From DASWHR01 sp036398095 (GTDB lineage Bacteria; Actinomycetota; AC-67), in contig DASWHR010000086.1 in the NCBI GenBank assembly GCA_036398095.1, forward strand, positions 1 through 17,107: 17,107 nucleotides of DNA. The letters run 5' to 3'. The notes beneath the pieces are model-generated. The model ran no database searches, was not told the DNA's origin, and worked only from the letters and a program-made list of their open reading frames with translations. The translations under genes were made by a program, and so were the position numbers. This document shows, in pieces, positions 1-7,366 of the stretch. Position 1 is the first letter of the stretch; each line of letters begins with the position of its first letter.

Positions 1-964
1 CGCGCTGGTCGCCGTGACCCGGCACCACGACCATCGGAACGCCCGCCGCGAGCGCCCCAGCGACGATGCCGCCGCCGCCGTTGCACACGAGCGCGTCCGC
101 GCGAGCGAGCAGCGCGCCGTGCGGCGCGTCGCCGGTCACGACGATGCGGCCATCGCCGCCCGCGTCCGGAGCCGGACCGGCGCCCGCGGTGACGATCGCT
201 CGTACGCCGAGTCGCCGGACCGCGCGAACCGCATCGCCTGCCACGTCGCCGGTGTGCGCGGTGCTGGCCGCGATCAGAACGAGCGGTCCGTCGCCGGCCG
301 GCATCGCAGGCTGCGGACCGCTCGGCTCGTACAGGCAGGGTCCGACAATGCGCGCTTGCGCGAGCCAATCGCTACGCGGCGGCTCGAGCGCTTCCGGCGT
401 CGCAATCAGGATCGCCTCGCGACTCCACGCGACGTCCAATCGATCGAATGAGGGAAGCCCGAGTGCCGCGCGCGCGGCGTTGCATTCGTCGCGACCGCGT
501 TCCAGATCGATGCGCTGTCTCGCGCGGGCGCGCGCATCGCGGCGAAGGCCCCACGCGGTGCGTCCGGGTGCTCGGGCTGCACCGAAGGGCGCAAGATCCT
601 TCGACGGATACGGCAGCGGGTGAGGCGAGAGCGTCACGAACGGAACGCCGGCCACTTCGCAGGCTAGCGCGACACCGAGCGTGATGATGTCGATGACGGC
701 AGCGTCGGGTGCGATGCGTTCGACGTCCGGCGCGTACGCGCGCGCGATCGCGAGCGACACCTCGTAGGGCTTGAATTCGGCGGGATCGGCAGGTTCGATG
801 CTCGGCAGCGGCGCGAGCGGAAATCCTTCGCGTGCCGCCAGATCGCGAAAGCGCTCCTCGAATGCCAGGATCGGTTCATGGCCGCGATTCGCAAGCGCGC
901 GCGCGACGGCGGTGACCGGGTAGACGTGGCCGGGGCCGGTCACGGCAGCGCAGAGAACGCGCAT
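1..964 (-). CDS. GT1-type glycosyltransferase (UGT/MGT-like), 3' end beyond window
   Basis: The frame opens at an ATG (964-962) and stays open to the window edge, giving about 321 residues of a family usually 380-420 long, so the C-terminus is missing. It begins MRVLCAAVTGPGHVYPVT, the N-terminal GxGHxxP signature of GT-B glycosyltransferases, with the presumed catalytic base at His13. Near the cut edge lies the donor-binding region, CNGGGGIVAGALAAGVP followed by VVVPGHGDQ, matching the family pattern HGGxGTxxEALxxGVPxxxxPxxxDQ. The usual His of that motif is replaced by Cys-Asn, which may change sugar-donor handling. Family members transfer a sugar from a nucleotide-sugar to a small lipophilic acceptor in the cytosol; the acceptor here is unknown. 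The start lies one base after the stop of the INSIG-like gene, so the two are almost certainly one operon. Confidence 0.88.
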   Translation of the reverse strand, partial: MRVLCAAVTGPGHVYPVTAVARALANRGHEPILAFEERFRDLAAREGFPLAPLPSIEPADPAEFKPYEVSLAIARAYAPDVERIAPDAAVIDIITLGVALACEVAGVPFVTLSPHPLPYPSKDLAPFGAARAPGRTAWGLRRDARARARQRIDLERGRDECNAARAALGLPSFDRLDVAWSREAILIATPEALEPPRSDWLAQARIVGPCLYEPSGPQPAMPAGDGPLVLIAASTAHTGDVAGDAVRAVRRLGVRAIVTAGAGPAPDAGGDGRIVVTGDAPHGALLARADALVCNGGGGIVAGALAAGVPMVVVPGHGDQR

Positions 965-965
965 G

Positions 966-1610
966 CTACGCCTCGTCGTCGGGGGGCAACGAGGGCTCCG
1001 GGTTTATCCCCCCGACCGTCGCGGTCGCCGGCTCGGTCCGCCGGCGCACGCCGAAGCGCAGCAGCAACGCTTCGCTGAAGCGCATCATGAACAGGATCCC
1101 GTGCGCCCACAGCAGCGGCAGCCATACCGGCAGCGGCCCGAGCTGGCTGTTGCGATACGAGTCGACGCCGCTCGTGATGAGCGCCGCTTCGAACAGCGGC
1201 CCGCCGATGAGCAGCGCCAGCGACGGGATCGGACTCCCCGACACGATCGGCCCGAGATCCTTCGCGCGAACGGCGAGCAGCGCGAGCAGGATCGCGGCGA
1301 GCGCCCACGGCCACCGGTCGAAGAACGCGGTCGAGGCGTAAACCGCGGTGATCCACAAGGTCTCGATCGCTGCAACGCGGCTCGATTCGCGGCGGGGCGC
1401 GGGATCGCCCAGGAGCGTGAAGACGGCGACTGCGGCGACGAACGCAGCTCCGAACTCGAGCGGAACCCACCACGGCTGGCCCGCGATGCCTTCGTCGGCA
1501 TAGACGAGCGTCCCGGCGGCGACGTGCATCCGGTCCCAGAAGGCTCCGAGCACCGCTCCGGCAACAAACGCCGCCGGATACGCACCGATCGACAGACGAG
1601 GTCTGCTCAT
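966..1610 (-). CDS. INSIG-like polytopic membrane protein
   Basis: This 214-residue protein has about five to six hydrophobic segments. Several blocks resemble the INSIG family in order: FWDRMH (Asp26, His29) at the end of helix 1, then GQPWWVPLEFG, matching the WWVP block of animal INSIGs, then ITSGVDSY followed by PVWLPLLWAHG, matching their NGVYQY...SWLP...SGG segment. Animal INSIGs bind oxysterols and restrain SREBP processing; a Mycobacterium vanbaalenii homologue of known structure binds lipid. A lipid-binding or lipid-sensing membrane role is inferred. An upstream in-frame ATG (1661) exists, but the start at 1610 is preferred because TAGAGT (1624-1619) lies 8 nt before it and the protein then begins directly before helix 1. 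It is cotranscribed with the glycosyltransferase. Confidence 0.72.
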   Translation of the reverse strand: MSRPRLSIGAYPAAFVAGAVLGAFWDRMHVAAGTLVYADEGIAGQPWWVPLEFGAAFVAAVAVFTLLGDPAPRRESSRVAAIETLWITAVYASTAFFDRWPWALAAILLALLAVRAKDLGPIVSGSPIPSLALLIGGPLFEAALITSGVDSYRNSQLGPLPVWLPLLWAHGILFMMRFSEALLLRFGVRRRTEPATATVGGINPEPSLPPDDEA

Positions 1611-1618
1611 CGCCGCGC

Positions 1619-1624
1619 ACTCTA
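1619..1624 (-). promoter_or_regulatory. -10 box for the INSIG-like/glycosyltransferase operon
   Basis: TAGAGT on the minus strand fits the actinobacterial TANNNT -10 pattern. It ends 8 nt before the ATG at 1610, which predicts a leaderless or almost leaderless transcript. No clear -35 is visible. Confidence 0.5.
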
Positions 1625-1634
1625 CCGCGACGGC

Positions 1635-1652
1635 CGGCGGATATTTCCGCCG
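1635..1652. promoter_or_regulatory. inverted repeat, possible operator
   Basis: CGGCGGA-TATT-TCCGCCG is a perfect 7-bp inverted repeat with a 4-bp centre. It lies in the gap between the divergent INSIG-like operon and the subtilisin gene, over the expected -35 area of the former. That position suits a dimeric transcription factor site, although no regulator gene is nearby. It lies outside both proposed coding regions. Confidence 0.35.
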
Positions 1653-1783
1653 AAGGCGCATCTTTGCATCGCCGGGTGCATCGCCGACCGAGCGGCGGAC
1701 TAGTCATTGCGGGCCATCCCCGAAACCACCCGAACACCGGCAGGAGCCTTCTCGTTTTCATGCGTGACATCGAGGGAGGATCC

Positions 1784-3643
1784 ATGTCGCAAAAGACGTT
1801 CCTGCGCGCCGTGCTCGCCGCCGCCTGCATCGTGCCGCTGCTGGGTGCGCGCAGCGCGCCGGCCGCGCCGCCAGAGGGCAGCTACCGCACCGGCGAAGCG
1901 CTCGTCCGGTTCGCGCCGAGCACGCCTACTGCGCTCATCGTGGCCGCGCACGCCCGCGCCGGCGCTCGCGTGCTGTCCACGATCCCTGCGCTCGGCTATC
2001 AGCGGGTCGCCTTCGATCCGTCGTTGCCGCTCGATGCGGTTCTCGCCTCGTATCGCAACGACCCGGCCGTCGCGGTCGCCGAACCCAACTTTGTCGCGCG
2101 CCTCGCGGCCGCACCCGACGATCCGTGCGTCGACGGCGTCTGCGCCGGGACGCCGGGCCAGTGGGCGTTGCGCATGACCAATCCCGTCTGGGACTCGTTC
2201 TCGAGCGCGCAGCAGAAACGCTCGCTGCCGCGCGTGACGGTTGCCGTGCTCGACACCAAGATCGACGCGACGCATCCCGACTTCGCCAATCCCGGCAGCG
2301 CATCCACCGATGCAAACGACGGCGGCCAGCTGGACCTGAGCGGCGCGCGCGACTGGATACCCGCCTCAGAGCAGGCCGGCGCGGCGCGCTACCACGGCAG
2401 CTACGTGTCCGGTCTGGTCGCGGCCGCAACGAACAACGCGACCGGGATCGCGGCGATCGGTCATCGCGCGACGATCCTTCCGCTGACGGTCGTGAACGGC
2501 TCGGGGACGGCCGACGCCGCGTCACTGGCCGACGCAATCGTCTACGCGTGGCAGCGAGGCGCGCGCGTGATTAACCTCTCGCTCGGCTTGACCGCAGACT
2601 CGGCGGCCGTCCGCGACGCGATCCGCGCCGTCACCGGCGGCGTAGCCCCCGCGCTGATCGTGGCGGCCGCCGGGAACAACACCGGGAGCGCACCGTTCTA
2701 TCCGGGCTCCTACCCAGAGACGATGTCGGTCGCCGGAACCAACGATGCCGATTCGTACGCGTCGTGCTCGAACCACAACGCCAACGTGAGCGTCGCCGCG
2801 CCGGCTCAACGCGTCGTCTCGCTCGACGTCGGAGGCGGAACCGTCGCGCCGCCGTGCGGCACCAGCGCCGCAGCGCCGCAAGTTTCCGGCCTCGCCGCAT
2901 TGCTATTCGAGCAGGATCCGTCCCGGTCGCCGTCGCAGGTTCGCTCGATCATCGAGCGCAGCGCCGACGACCTCGGCCCCCCCGGCCGCGACGATCGCTT
3001 CGGCCACGGCCGCATCAACGCCGAACGAGCCTTGCTCGGCGGCCCGGCGACAACGTTGCCCCGCGCGACCGTGCCGGGCCCGGCCGGAACGACCACAATC
3101 ACCGCGAGCGCAGCCGCTGCTGCGGGCGTCAGGAGCGCACGCGTCTTCATCGACTCGCCCGGCACCGCTCCCGCGAGCATGAACGCGGCCGACGGCTCAT
3201 TCGGCGGCGCGGTCGAGCAGCTGTCGGCGACGATTTCGGTGCCACCGTCTCTGAGCGCCGGCCCGCATCCGATCTACGTGCAAGCCTTCGACGGCATTCG
3301 ATGGGGCGCGAAGGCCGTCGGCGTGCTGATGGTCGACGGGCAGGCGCCGGTGATCGCGGGCGCATCGGCTTCGAATGCGATCCGCGCCACGGGACAGCCG
3401 GTCTCGGTCACGGCGAGCCTCGGCGACGATGCCTCGACATCACTCACGATCGGGATTCAGGTCTTCGATGCGCAAAACCGGGTCGTGTTCCAAGAGGCGC
3501 GAACCGGAGTGGCGCTCGGCGGATTCTCCTACGTCTGGCATCCATCGGGATCGGTGCTTCCCGGCACGTATCAGGTCAAAATCATCGCCGTCGATCAATC
3601 CGGTAAATCCTCTGCGACGCTCGTCGGCACGATCGTCGCGTAG
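1784..3643 (+). CDS. secreted subtilisin-like serine protease (peptidase S8)
   Basis: A 619-residue exported protease. The start at 1784 is chosen because GAGGGAGGA lies just upstream and the protein then begins with a typical signal peptide (MSQKTFLRAVLAAACIVPLL, likely cleaved after APAA). Residues about 30-105 resemble the fervidolysin-type N-terminal prodomain, ending VAVAEPNFVA. The catalytic domain follows: Asp157 in VAVLDTKID, His204 in HGSYVSG, oxyanion Asn298 in AAAGNN, and Ser361 in CGTSAAAP. The full triad is therefore present, although the usual HGTHVAG motif reads HGSYVSG. After about residue 425 come roughly 190 residues with an Ig-like beta pattern ending in YVWHPSG...PGTYQVKIIAVDQSGK. 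It probably degrades extracellular protein. No terminator is evident after the stop, so read-through into the kinase gene is possible. Confidence 0.93.
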   Translation: MSQKTFLRAVLAAACIVPLLGARSAPAAPPEGSYRTGEALVRFAPSTPTALIVAAHARAGARVLSTIPALGYQRVAFDPSLPLDAVLASYRNDPAVAVAEPNFVARLAAAPDDPCVDGVCAGTPGQWALRMTNPVWDSFSSAQQKRSLPRVTVAVLDTKIDATHPDFANPGSASTDANDGGQLDLSGARDWIPASEQAGAARYHGSYVSGLVAAATNNATGIAAIGHRATILPLTVVNGSGTADAASLADAIVYAWQRGARVINLSLGLTADSAAVRDAIRAVTGGVAPALIVAAAGNNTGSAPFYPGSYPETMSVAGTNDADSYASCSNHNANVSVAAPAQRVVSLDVGGGTVAPPCGTSAAAPQVSGLAALLFEQDPSRSPSQVRSIIERSADDLGPPGRDDRFGHGRINAERALLGGPATTLPRATVPGPAGTTTITASAAAAAGVRSARVFIDSPGTAPASMNAADGSFGGAVEQLSATISVPPSLSAGPHPIYVQAFDGIRWGAKAVGVLMVDGQAPVIAGASASNAIRATGQPVSVTASLGDDASTSLTIGIQVFDAQNRVVFQEARTGVALGGFSYVWHPSGSVLPGTYQVKIIAVDQSGKSSATLVGTIVA

Positions 3644-3693
3644 CGAGCGGTTCGCCCGGCTCTGTGACCTGCGTCTTCGCGGGGACTAGTTCC

Positions 3694-3709
3694 ATTCGCC
3701 TACGCGAAT
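3694..3709. repeat. short inverted repeat between protease and kinase genes
   Basis: ATTCGC-CTAC-GCGAAT is a perfect 6-bp inverted repeat with a 4-nt loop in the 117-nt gap before the kinase gene. It has no following T-run, so an operator or weak processing hairpin is as likely as a terminator. Confidence 0.25.
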
Positions 3710-3760
3710 TAGCCCGCAAGAACGATGGACGCTTCGGGCGCTTCACACCAGGATGGTCGC

Positions 3761-5044
3761 ATGCAGACCAGCAGCCGAAAGGCTCCGAAGTGCGGCGCAC
3801 GCCTCGCGCGGGCGTATTTCGCTGCGGCGATCCCGCTCGTCGCCGTCTTGGCGCCGATCGCGGCCAACGCGGAAACTGCCGGCCCCGTCGAAACGCTCGT
3901 GTGCCAGGTTCGCGGCCTGGCGTCTCCGCTGCTCGGCGCATGCGCCAGCGACGAGCCCGAGCCGCAGCCGTCGCAACAGCCTTCCTCCCAGCCAACCACG
4001 AAGCCATTGGAGCAGTCGCCGGCGCAACCTTCCCCTGCCGCGTCGCCGCGTACGGTGGCGTCGGGCTCGACCGGGGCACTCCCCCCGCCCCTGTCGGCCG
4101 GCCCGGCGCCCTCCGAACGCGGCGACGCGGTCGCGCCGTCGGCCGCCCCTACCGTCCGGCCTTCGACGATCGCCGAACCCGCGTCCGAGCCGGCGCAATC
4201 GTCGCCGTCTGCGGGACTCGACCTGATCTTCACGGCCATGCTGTCGGGCGGGCTGGTGTGGCTGATCGCCGCGCGCCGCAAGCGCGTATCCGATAAGGCG
4301 GCCGCCGAGGAAGCCGCCGGCGTCGTGCGCATGAAGGATGAGATCGTGTCGAACCTTTCGCACGAGCTGATCACCCCGCTCACGCCCGTCGTCGGCTACG
4401 CGAAGATGCTCCACTCCGGCAAGGTTCCGCCGGCGGAGACGCGCAGAATCGCCGAAAAGCTCATCGGCGCCTCCGCGCGACTGGAGCGCACGATCGACCT
4501 GCTTGTCACCTACGCCGCGATCCGCGGTGGCTCCATGAAGCCCCGCAAGCGTCCCGTCGACATCGCCGCGACGATCAACGCAGTCGCCGATCAGTCGCGG
4601 GAGCGTCACGCGGACCGGCGTATCGATCTGGATCTTGGCGCGTCCCTTCCCGTCGTCGCCGGCGACGCGGGGCTGGTGCACCACGCCGTTGATCAGCTCA
4701 TCGACAACGCGATCAAGTTCTCGCCGGCCGGCGAGCCGGTGACCGTGACGGCCCAGTCGCGCGCCTCGGGAGCGATCGAGATCGCGGTGACCGATCGCGG
4801 CGTGGGAATATCGCCGAACGATATCTCCGTGATCTTCGAGGAGTTCCATCAGGCCGACGCGTCGACGACACGCGCATTCGGCGGCGTCGGCCTGGGTCTG
4901 GCATTTGTCCGCGAAGTCGCCTCAATCCACGGCGGCGGCGTCGGGGTCCGGTCGGTTCCCGGCGAGGGAAGCACGTTCACGATGCGGCTGCCCGCCGCCG
5001 TTTCGCGAGCCGTTCCCGTGCACGCGCGCCGCTCGGTCGCCTGA
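3761..5044 (+). CDS. membrane sensor histidine kinase with Pro/Ser-rich extracytoplasmic stalk
   Basis: A 427-residue kinase counted from the ATG at 3761; an ATG at 3725 would add 12 residues. The 3761 start gives a clean signal-like N-terminus (basic stretch, then FAAAIPLVAVLAPIAANA) and has AGGA about 10 nt upstream. Residues about 60-150 are a Pro/Ser/Gln/Ala-rich low-complexity stalk with no recognisable sensor fold. A transmembrane helix follows at about 153-171 (DLIFTAMLSGGLVWLIAA), then a HisKA dimerisation helix with phospho-acceptor His201 in SNLSHELITPLT. The HATPase domain shows an N box (DQLIDNAIKFS), DRGVGISP, FEEFHQAD and GGVGLGLAFVRE. No response regulator gene is adjacent, so its partner is elsewhere. 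The usual Arg after HEL is Ile. Confidence 0.9.
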   Translation: MQTSSRKAPKCGARLARAYFAAAIPLVAVLAPIAANAETAGPVETLVCQVRGLASPLLGACASDEPEPQPSQQPSSQPTTKPLEQSPAQPSPAASPRTVASGSTGALPPPLSAGPAPSERGDAVAPSAAPTVRPSTIAEPASEPAQSSPSAGLDLIFTAMLSGGLVWLIAARRKRVSDKAAAEEAAGVVRMKDEIVSNLSHELITPLTPVVGYAKMLHSGKVPPAETRRIAEKLIGASARLERTIDLLVTYAAIRGGSMKPRKRPVDIAATINAVADQSRERHADRRIDLDLGASLPVVAGDAGLVHHAVDQLIDNAIKFSPAGEPVTVTAQSRASGAIEIAVTDRGVGISPNDISVIFEEFHQADASTTRAFGGVGLGLAFVREVASIHGGGVGVRSVPGEGSTFTMRLPAAVSRAVPVHARRSVA

Positions 5045-5065
5045 CGCGTCGCCCCGCGGCGCTGC

Positions 5066-5071
5066 TAGGCT
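5066..5071 (+). promoter_or_regulatory. -10 box for the DNA ligase gene
   Basis: TAGGCT fits TANNNT and ends 10 nt before the ligase ATG. This implies its own promoter with a leader of only a few nucleotides, and no Shine-Dalgarno sequence is seen. Confidence 0.4.
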
Positions 5072-5081
5072 CGCCGCCACG

Positions 5082-6110
5082 ATGCCGTGGCCGATCGAAC
5101 CGCCGATCAAGCCGATGCTGTCGAAGGCCGAATCCGCGATTCCCCGCGGCGAAGGCTGGCGCTACGAACCGAAGTGGGACGGGTTCCGCGCCATCGTATT
5201 TCGCGACGGCGAACGCGTGCGGATCGATTCACGCAATGCGCGGCCGCTCGACCGCTACTTTCCCGAACTGCTCGCACCGCTCCGGGCGGGACTGCCCGAC
5301 CCGTGCGTGGCCGACGGCGAGATCGTGTTGCAAGGCGAGTCGGCGCTGGATTTCGGCGCGCTCCAGATGCGCCTGCATCCGGCGGCATCGCGCGTCAACA
5401 TGCTCGCCGAAGCGACGCCGGCCACGTTCGTCGCCTTCGACCTCCTTCACGACGGGGCGGCGGATCTTCGCGGCGAGCCGCTGCGGACGCGACGCGCGCG
5501 TCTGGCCGAGACCGTGACCGTCAACGACTCGGTCCTGCTCACGCCTCACACCGACGATCCCGATGAGGCCGCGGACTGGTTCACGCGCTTCGAAGGCGCC
5601 GGGCTGGACGGCGTGATCGCCAAGCGGATCGAACTGCCCTACGTCGAAGGCGAGCGGGTCATGGTCAAGATCAAGCACGAACGCACAGCCGACGTCGTCG
5701 TCGGCGGCTACCGGATCGGCAAGGACGGGTCCAGCCTCGGTTCGCTGCTGCTGGGTCTGTACGACGCGCACGGAACGCTGCATCACGTCGGCTTCACGTC
5801 TTCGTTCAACGCCAAGCAGAAGCGCGAGATCCTGGCGTTGTTGCAGCCGCTCCGCGGCGAAGGCGGGTTCGGCGACGGACGCACGCCGGGCGAGCCGAGC
5901 CGCTGGAGCGGCGGCAAGGACATGGAGTGGGTGTCGCTGCAGCCGAAACTGGTCTGCGAGGTTGCGTTCGACAAGCTCGAGGGAGACCGCTTCCGTCACG
6001 GCGCTCGCTTTCTGCGCTGGCGACCCGACAAGGACCCGGGCGAGTGCGCCTACGACCAACTCCAGCCGCCGCACCCGTTTACGCTCGATGAGATCCGCGC
6101 GATCACGTGA
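5082..6110 (+). CDS. ligC: ATP-dependent DNA ligase, LigC/LigD-ligase type
   Basis: A 342-residue ligase, normal for stand-alone bacterial LigC-type enzymes. The nucleotidyl-transfer motif I is EPKWDGFRA, with Lys31 expected to carry the AMP adduct. Further motifs in order are SRNARPLDRYFPEL, VADGEIV, FVAFDLL, GLDGVIAKR and MVKIKHERT. The C-terminal OB-fold domain ends in the family-typical RFRHGARFLRWRPDKDP block. It seals DNA nicks using ATP and in other actinobacteria acts in end-joining or base-excision repair. It is convergent with a LigD-type polymerase gene, the two ends overlapping by 8 bp, which supports joint work in DNA end repair. No nuclease or polymerase domain is fused and no Ku gene is present here. 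The symbol reflects architecture, not an alignment. Confidence 0.92.
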   Translation: MPWPIEPPIKPMLSKAESAIPRGEGWRYEPKWDGFRAIVFRDGERVRIDSRNARPLDRYFPELLAPLRAGLPDPCVADGEIVLQGESALDFGALQMRLHPAASRVNMLAEATPATFVAFDLLHDGAADLRGEPLRTRRARLAETVTVNDSVLLTPHTDDPDEAADWFTRFEGAGLDGVIAKRIELPYVEGERVMVKIKHERTADVVVGGYRIGKDGSSLGSLLLGLYDAHGTLHHVGFTSSFNAKQKREILALLQPLRGEGGFGDGRTPGEPSRWSGGKDMEWVSLQPKLVCEVAFDKLEGDRFRHGARFLRWRPDKDPGECAYDQLQPPHPFTLDEIRAIT

Positions 6111-7113
6111 CGCGCTTCTTCTTCGCGCGCGACGGGGCGACGCGGCGCGGCTCGCCGGGCGCTTTCGGAAAGTTCGGCGGCCACGGCGCATCGCCGAGCC
6201 CTTCGCGTTCGTCGCGAGCGGCCAGGTCCAGCAGCCCATCGAGCGTGTAGGCGCGCTCGTCGATCCCCGCGCCCGGGTCGCCGCGCGTCTTGAAACGCTC
6301 CGGAACGGTCAGGATGGTCAGGTCGCCCGGCTCGACATCGGCAACCTCACTCCAGTCCAGCGGACACGACACGCGGCCGTCGGGCGTGGGACGCACCGAG
6401 TAGGCCGACGCGACGGTCCGGTCGCGCGCGTTCTGGTTGTAGTCGATGAAGACGCCGTGGCGTTGCTCCTTCCACCATGCGGTCGTGATGAGCATCGGAT
6501 CGCGTCGCTCTGCCTCGCGGCCCAGCGCGAGCGCGGCGCGGCGCACCTCGGTGAAGTCCCATCGCGGCTCGATCCGAACGTTGACGTGGATGCCGCGCTT
6601 GCCCGATGTCTTCGGAAATCCGTCCAGCCCGTGATCGGCGAGGACCTCCCGGACCAGCAGCGCCGTTCGTCGCACATCGTCGAACGAGGCTTCCGGCGTC
6701 GGGTCCACGTCGATGCGCAACTCGTCGGGATGATCGGTGTCCGACGCGCGCACCGGCCACGGGTGCAACTCGAGGCATCCCAAGTTGATCGCCCACGCCA
6801 GGTGCGCCGCGTCGCGCATCACCAAGAAGTCGGCGGTGCGCCCGCTCGGAAACGTGACCTTGACGGTCTCGATCCATTCTGGCCGGCGGTCCGGCACGCG
6901 CTTCTGATAGAAGAAGTCCCCGTCGACGCCGTTCGGATGCCGTTTGAGCAACGTCGGCCGGTCGCGGCAGCCGGTGAGCGCGCCCGGCGCGACGTCCAGC
7001 CAGTAGCGCACCAGGCCAATCTTGGTCACGCCGATCTCGGGAAAGAACATCTTGTCCGGATTGGTGATCCGGACGTCACGCCCCCCGATCTCAAGGATCT
7101 CTTCGCCGGCCAC
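6103..7113 (-). CDS. LigD-type polymerase/primase domain protein (stand-alone PolDom)
   Basis: A 336-residue protein from a GTG at 7113. The open frame extends through the tRNA gene, so a later start is required; GTG 7113 lies 6 nt after a TATTCT -10 box and just before the conserved VRITNPDKMFFPEIGVTK opening. Archaeo-eukaryotic primase features follow: the metal-binding pair Asp135/Asp137 in LRIDVDPTP, SGKRGIHV with His176, and a third acidic residue Asp224 in VFIDYNQN, then VRPTPDGRVSCPLDW. Family members fill gaps or add nucleotides, preferring ribonucleotides, at double-strand breaks. The tail is basic (SRAKKKRVT). In most LigD proteins this domain is fused to a ligase; here the ligase is the separate convergent gene. 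Confidence 0.9.
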   Translation of the reverse strand: MAGEEILEIGGRDVRITNPDKMFFPEIGVTKIGLVRYWLDVAPGALTGCRDRPTLLKRHPNGVDGDFFYQKRVPDRRPEWIETVKVTFPSGRTADFLVMRDAAHLAWAINLGCLELHPWPVRASDTDHPDELRIDVDPTPEASFDDVRRTALLVREVLADHGLDGFPKTSGKRGIHVNVRIEPRWDFTEVRRAALALGREAERRDPMLITTAWWKEQRHGVFIDYNQNARDRTVASAYSVRPTPDGRVSCPLDWSEVADVEPGDLTILTVPERFKTRGDPGAGIDERAYTLDGLLDLAARDEREGLGDAPWPPNFPKAPGEPRRVAPSRAKKKRVT

Positions 7114-7119
7114 AATCCG

Positions 7120-7125
7120 AGAATA
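7120..7125 (-). promoter_or_regulatory. -10 box for the polymerase/primase gene
   Basis: TATTCT on the minus strand ends 6 nt before the proposed GTG start, so the transcript would be essentially leaderless. This is part of the argument for that start. Confidence 0.45.
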
Positions 7126-7179
7126 CCCCGGCCGAACCGGGGCCCGATCGTTCCCCAGCCGAGCGGCGCGCCGACGCGC

Positions 7180-7185
7180 TACGAT
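7180..7185 (+). promoter_or_regulatory. -10 box for the tRNA-Ala gene
   Basis: TACGAT fits TANNNT and ends 11 nt before the mature tRNA 5' end, a usual distance for a short 5' trailer. No good -35 is seen. Confidence 0.4.
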
Positions 7186-7196
7186 TCGCCGTCCAC

Positions 7197-7269
7197 GGGG
7201 ACGTAGCTCAGTTGGTAGAGCACCGGCTTTGCAAGCCGGGGGTCGTGGGTTCGAGTCCCATCGTCTCCA
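7197..7269 (+). tRNA. tRNA-Ala (anticodon UGC)
   Basis: A complete 73-nt cloverleaf. The acceptor strands GGGGACG and CGTCTCC pair with one mismatch or wobble. The D arm is GCTC...GAGC, the anticodon stem CCGGC/GCCGG encloses the 7-nt loop TTTGCAA (anticodon TGC), and the T arm is GTGGG-TTCGAGT-CCCAT. The discriminator base is A7269. The 3' CCA is not encoded, as in many actinobacteria. No integrase or attachment-site repeat is visible beside it. Confidence 0.96.
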
Positions 7270-7290
7270 CTTCACAATCGCATGCTCGCC

Positions 7291-7320
7291 GCGGCGTTGA
7301 CCCAAGCGCGGAAACGCCGC
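7291..7320 (+). terminator. hairpin after tRNA-Ala, possible terminator
   Basis: GCGGCGTT and AACGCCGC (7313-7320) form a perfect 8-bp stem with a 14-nt loop, 21 nt past the tRNA. There is no T-run, so it may only help 3' processing or termination. Confidence 0.35.
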
Positions 7321-7321
7321 A

Positions 7322-7346
7322 GCCCGCCCCAACTGTGAAGGCGGGC
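7322..7346 (-). terminator. hairpin downstream of the secreted-protein gene
   Basis: GCCCGCC (7322-7328) and GGCGGGC (7340-7346) form a 7-bp G+C stem, 20 nt beyond the stop of the convergent minus-strand gene. With the preceding hairpin it forms a tandem pair between two convergent units. The following minus-strand bases have only a weak T stretch. Confidence 0.4.
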
Positions 7347-7366
7347 CGCGCGAAAGTCCCGCGTTC

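Noticed and set aside
5962..7206. 414-residue open frame on the plus strand
   Set aside because: It lies antisense to the LigD-type polymerase gene, runs into the tRNA gene and shows no protein motif.
7197..7346. tRNA gene as a genomic-island attachment site
   Set aside because: No integrase gene, phage gene or direct repeat of the tRNA 3' end is visible in the window.
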